From NCBI RefSeq assembly GCF_026344135.1, contig NZ_JAPKNA010000005.1, positions 248,001 through 312,000 on the forward strand: a stretch of 64,000 nt of DNA, read 5' to 3'. Below are positions 62,097 through 64,000 of the stretch, piece after piece; within the stretch, counting starts at the first letter, position 1; each line of letters begins with the position of its first letter. Made by a program: the position numbers and the translations under genes. The notes under the pieces were generated by a model that was given only the letters and a program-made list of their open reading frames with translations, made no database searches and was not told where the DNA came from. This stretch comes from Alcaligenes parafaecalis. Its GTDB lineage: Bacteria; Pseudomonadota; Gammaproteobacteria; Burkholderiales; Burkholderiaceae_B.

Positions 62097-62764
62097 GCGA
62101 TATTTTTTCAAAACGGCTGAATCAGGCCCTGCAAGACTTGGGCCTGGATCAGGACCCTGTCCTGGTGCGCAAGCTATTGGACTACATTAGTCAGCTACAG
62201 CGCTGGAACCGTACTTATAATCTGACCGCTCTGCGTGACCCAGATCAAATGCTGGTGCAACATATTTTTGATAGCCTGTCGGTTGTTCGCCCGTTCCAGG
62301 AGTACCTGGCCAGCACCAATCAAACGGCACAAAAATCAGTGCGGATTGTGGATGTCGGGTCAGGTGCTGGTTTGCCGGGTGTTGTTTTGGCAGCATCATG
62401 TTCCACGTGGAACATTACGTGTATTGATGCTGTCGAGAAAAAAATGGCATTTGTTCAACAAATGGTTGGGGCTCTGGCCTTGCCCAATTTGTCGGCAATG
62501 CATGTGCGTGTAGAGCAGCAGGAACCCATGCAGGCTGATATTGTGGTTTCCCGAGCTTTTTCTTCGCTGCTTGATTTTGTAAATTTGGCAGGCAGGCATG
62601 TTCGCCCAGGTGGGCGTATTGCAGCTATGAAAGGTAAAGAGCCTGATTCAGAAATAGCCGCATTGCAATCTGAAAGTAACTGGCAGGTCGAACGAATAGA
62701 ATCATTAACCGTACCGGAGCTAGAGGCACAGCGTTGTCTAGTGTGGTTGGTGCAGCAAGGATAA
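62093..62764 (+). CDS. rsmG: 16S rRNA (guanine527-N7)-methyltransferase
   Basis: SAM-dependent methyltransferase of 223 residues. The SAM loop is VDVGSGAGLPGVVLA, preceded by RWNRTYNLTALRDPDQMLVQ and HIFDSLSV, and followed by VVSRAFSSLLDFV. Start overlaps mnmG (ATGA). A perfect parS palindrome is embedded in the coding sequence at 62399-62414. Confidence 0.97.
   Translation: MSDIFSKRLNQALQDLGLDQDPVLVRKLLDYISQLQRWNRTYNLTALRDPDQMLVQHIFDSLSVVRPFQEYLASTNQTAQKSVRIVDVGSGAGLPGVVLAASCSTWNITCIDAVEKKMAFVQQMVGALALPNLSAMHVRVEQQEPMQADIVVSRAFSSLLDFVNLAGRHVRPGGRIAAMKGKEPDSEIAALQSESNWQVERIESLTVPELEAQRCLVWLVQQG
62399..62414. promoter_or_regulatory. parS centromere site inside rsmG
   Basis: TGTTCCACGTGGAACA, identical to site 1 at 60083, encoded within rsmG just after its SAM-binding loop. 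The gene thus carries a centromere site without breaking its reading frame. Confidence 0.93.
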
Positions 62765-62766
62765 TC

Positions 62767-63582
62767 ATGATTAAAAACGACGAAAAATCTCCCCGTGCCT
62801 ATGTGTTTTGTATCGCCAATCAAAAAGGCGGGGTAGGGAAGACGACCACAGCGATCAATTTGGCAGCCGCGCTTGCTGTACTGAAGAAAAAAGTACTGTT
62901 GATTGACCTGGATCCCCAGGGCAATGCCACGATGGGTAGCGGCATTGATAAAAACAGCTTGTCTGGCAATCTGTACCAGGTTCTGATTGGCGATGAAAGT
63001 ATTGCTAACGTAAAGATACATTCGGAAACAGGTGGGTATGACGTCTTGCCTTCCAATAGGGAGCTGTCGGGCGCGGAAATTGACCTGATCCAGATGCAAG
63101 AGCGTGAGCAACAACTCAAACAGGCGCTGGCCCAGGTTCTGGACGATTACGATTTTGTGCTGATTGACTGCCCACCGACCTTGTCCCTGCTGACGCTAAA
63201 TGGCCTGGCCAGTGCGCACGGGGTCATCATCCCTATGCAGTGCGAGTACTTTGCTCTGGAAGGGCTGTCGGACCTGGTCAATACAGTCAAGCGGGTCTAT
63301 CGCAATATCAACCCGGATTTGCAGTTGATTGGCTTGCTGCGAGTGATGTTTGATGGTCGTGTTACCTTGCAGCAGCAAGTCTCCAGTCAGATCGAGACGC
63401 ACTTTGGCGATAAGGTGTTCAAGACAGTTGTGCCACGTAATGTGCGTTTGGCTGAAGCGCCAAGCCACGGTATGCCAGGTATTGTGTACGACAAAAACTC
63501 CCGGGGTGCCAAGGCCTATATGGACTTTGGCAAAGAGCTGATCAAGCGCTTGAAGAAAGACTCCCGCAGCGATAAGGCGTAA
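62767..63582 (+). CDS. parA: Chromosome partitioning ATPase ParA (Soj)
   Basis: Deviant Walker-type ATPase of 271 residues that moves ParB-parS complexes. Walker A is NQKGGVGKTTTAINLAAAL. Walker A' and B follow in LLIDLDPQGNATMGSGID and DFVLIDCPPTLSLL. The short N-terminus (about 15 residues before the first strand) is that of chromosomal Soj rather than plasmid ParA. AAGGA precedes the ATG at 62767. It lies directly downstream of rsmG. Confidence 0.97.
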   Translation: MIKNDEKSPRAYVFCIANQKGGVGKTTTAINLAAALAVLKKKVLLIDLDPQGNATMGSGIDKNSLSGNLYQVLIGDESIANVKIHSETGGYDVLPSNRELSGAEIDLIQMQEREQQLKQALAQVLDDYDFVLIDCPPTLSLLTLNGLASAHGVIIPMQCEYFALEGLSDLVNTVKRVYRNINPDLQLIGLLRVMFDGRVTLQQQVSSQIETHFGDKVFKTVVPRNVRLAEAPSHGMPGIVYDKNSRGAKAYMDFGKELIKRLKKDSRSDKA

Positions 63583-63611
63583 GGCACACAAGAATCAATA
63601 GGAATGTAAGC

Positions 63612-64000
63612 ATGGCTACACGAAAACCCAAAGGTCTAGGTCGAGGCTTGGACGCCTTGCTCGGCGCAGACGCAGGCGCTATCGCAACCATAGGGAAAAA
63701 GGGCGAAGCAACGGTGAGCGATGGCCCACCTTCCAGCTTGCCCGTCAAACTGCTGAAGGCCGGGGTGTATCAACCGCGTACTCGCATGGACGAGGGCGCC
63801 TTGAACGAGCTGGCAGAGTCCATCCGTGCACAAGGGGTGATGCAACCTATTCTGGTGCGTCCTTTGTCGGGCAAGGAGAAGGGCAAGTACGAGATCATTG
63901 CCGGTGAACGCCGTTTCCGCGCATCGCAAATTGCAGGCCTGGAAGAAGTGCCAGTCCTGGTGCGCGAGGTAGGCGACGAAAACGCCGCCATCATGGCCCT
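63612..64000 (+). CDS. parB: Chromosome partitioning protein ParB (3' end outside window)
   Basis: About 130 residues are visible, up to the window edge. The N-terminus KPKGLGRGLDALLG is the conserved ParA-stimulating peptide. The CTPase/ParB domain begins with LKAGVYQPRTRMDEGALNEL and includes SIRAQGVMQPILVRPL and the motif AGERRFRASQIAGL. It should bind the four parS sites in this window. AGGA precedes the ATG, 29 bases after parA. Confidence 0.97.
   Translation, partial: MATRKPKGLGRGLDALLGADAGAIATIGKKGEATVSDGPPSSLPVKLLKAGVYQPRTRMDEGALNELAESIRAQGVMQPILVRPLSGKEKGKYEIIAGERRFRASQIAGLEEVPVLVREVGDENAAIMA

Noticed and set aside
1..64000. tRNA, rRNA, CRISPR arrays, insertion sequences
   Set aside because: No cloverleaf-like sequence, rRNA segment, regularly spaced repeats or transposase/integrase features were recognised by eye; a covariance-model or IS search could still find weak cases.

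Overview
The window looks like the replication-origin region of a Gram-negative betaproteobacterium of the Alcaligenaceae (Burkholderiales), most likely Alcaligenes. The reasons are the gene content (dnaA-dnaN-gyrB, rpmH-rnpA-yidD-yidC, mnmE, mnmG-rsmG-parA-parB), a general porin of the Burkholderiales type, a Bug-type tripartite tricarboxylate transporter binding protein, a BpeGReg-like globin diguanylate cyclase, and moderately GC-rich DNA. The genus is inferred from memory of these families, not from a search. No rRNA, tRNA, insertion sequence or CRISPR array was seen.

Layout. 1-8.5 kb: a truncated branched-chain amino acid type ABC binding protein, then a divergent catabolic unit (aminotransferase and M20 deacylase on the minus strand; MFS transporter, porin and GntR regulator on the plus strand) that shares a duplicated palindromic operator, then GFA and GNAT genes. 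8.6-17.4 kb: rsuA, the gyrB-dnaN-dnaA block (minus) and the divergent rpmH-rnpA-yidD-yidC block (plus). 17.6-29.6 kb: a three-gene operon (class III aminotransferase, GNAT/FemAB-like acyltransferase, arginase-fold hydrolase) converging on a ten-gene operon (response regulator, histidine kinase, outer-membrane lipoprotein, ABC permease, ABC ATPase, lipoprotein adaptor, HAD phosphatase, alpha/beta hydrolase, two small EamA proteins). Together these look like a regulated synthesis-and-export system that I cannot match to a described one. 30-38.3 kb: catalase with an OxyR-like site, VOC protein, HPP membrane protein with a TetR regulator and perfect operator, and a four-gene catabolic operon (M20 deacylase, threonine-dehydratase-like, ornithine-cyclodeaminase-like, Bug binding protein) with an XRE-cupin regulator.

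38.5-54.4 kb: mnmE, then accessory genes (dinD-like, two hypotheticals, a 1100-residue autotransporter carrying a zincin motif, an orphan FecR-like protein, a membrane protein), PhzF, a small winged-helix protein, a serine/threonine dehydratase, a DUF4105 protein, psd and the globin diguanylate cyclase. 54.4-60.2 kb: the probable chromosomal origin, with very AT-rich DNA and seven perfect DnaA boxes plus variants. It is interrupted by a low-GC metallophosphoesterase gene and a ybdL-like aminotransferase. Two diverged copies of a DnaA-box module bracket the phosphoesterase. 60.2-64 kb: mnmG-rsmG-parA-parB, with parS sites upstream of mnmG and inside rsmG and a further one 10 kb away.

The transcription pattern fits an origin at about 55-60 kb: mnmG-rsmG-parAB run rightward from it and dnaA-dnaN-gyrB run leftward. 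The ancestral dnaA-rpmH-yidC-mnmE-mnmG neighbourhood has been spread over more than 40 kb by accessory genes.
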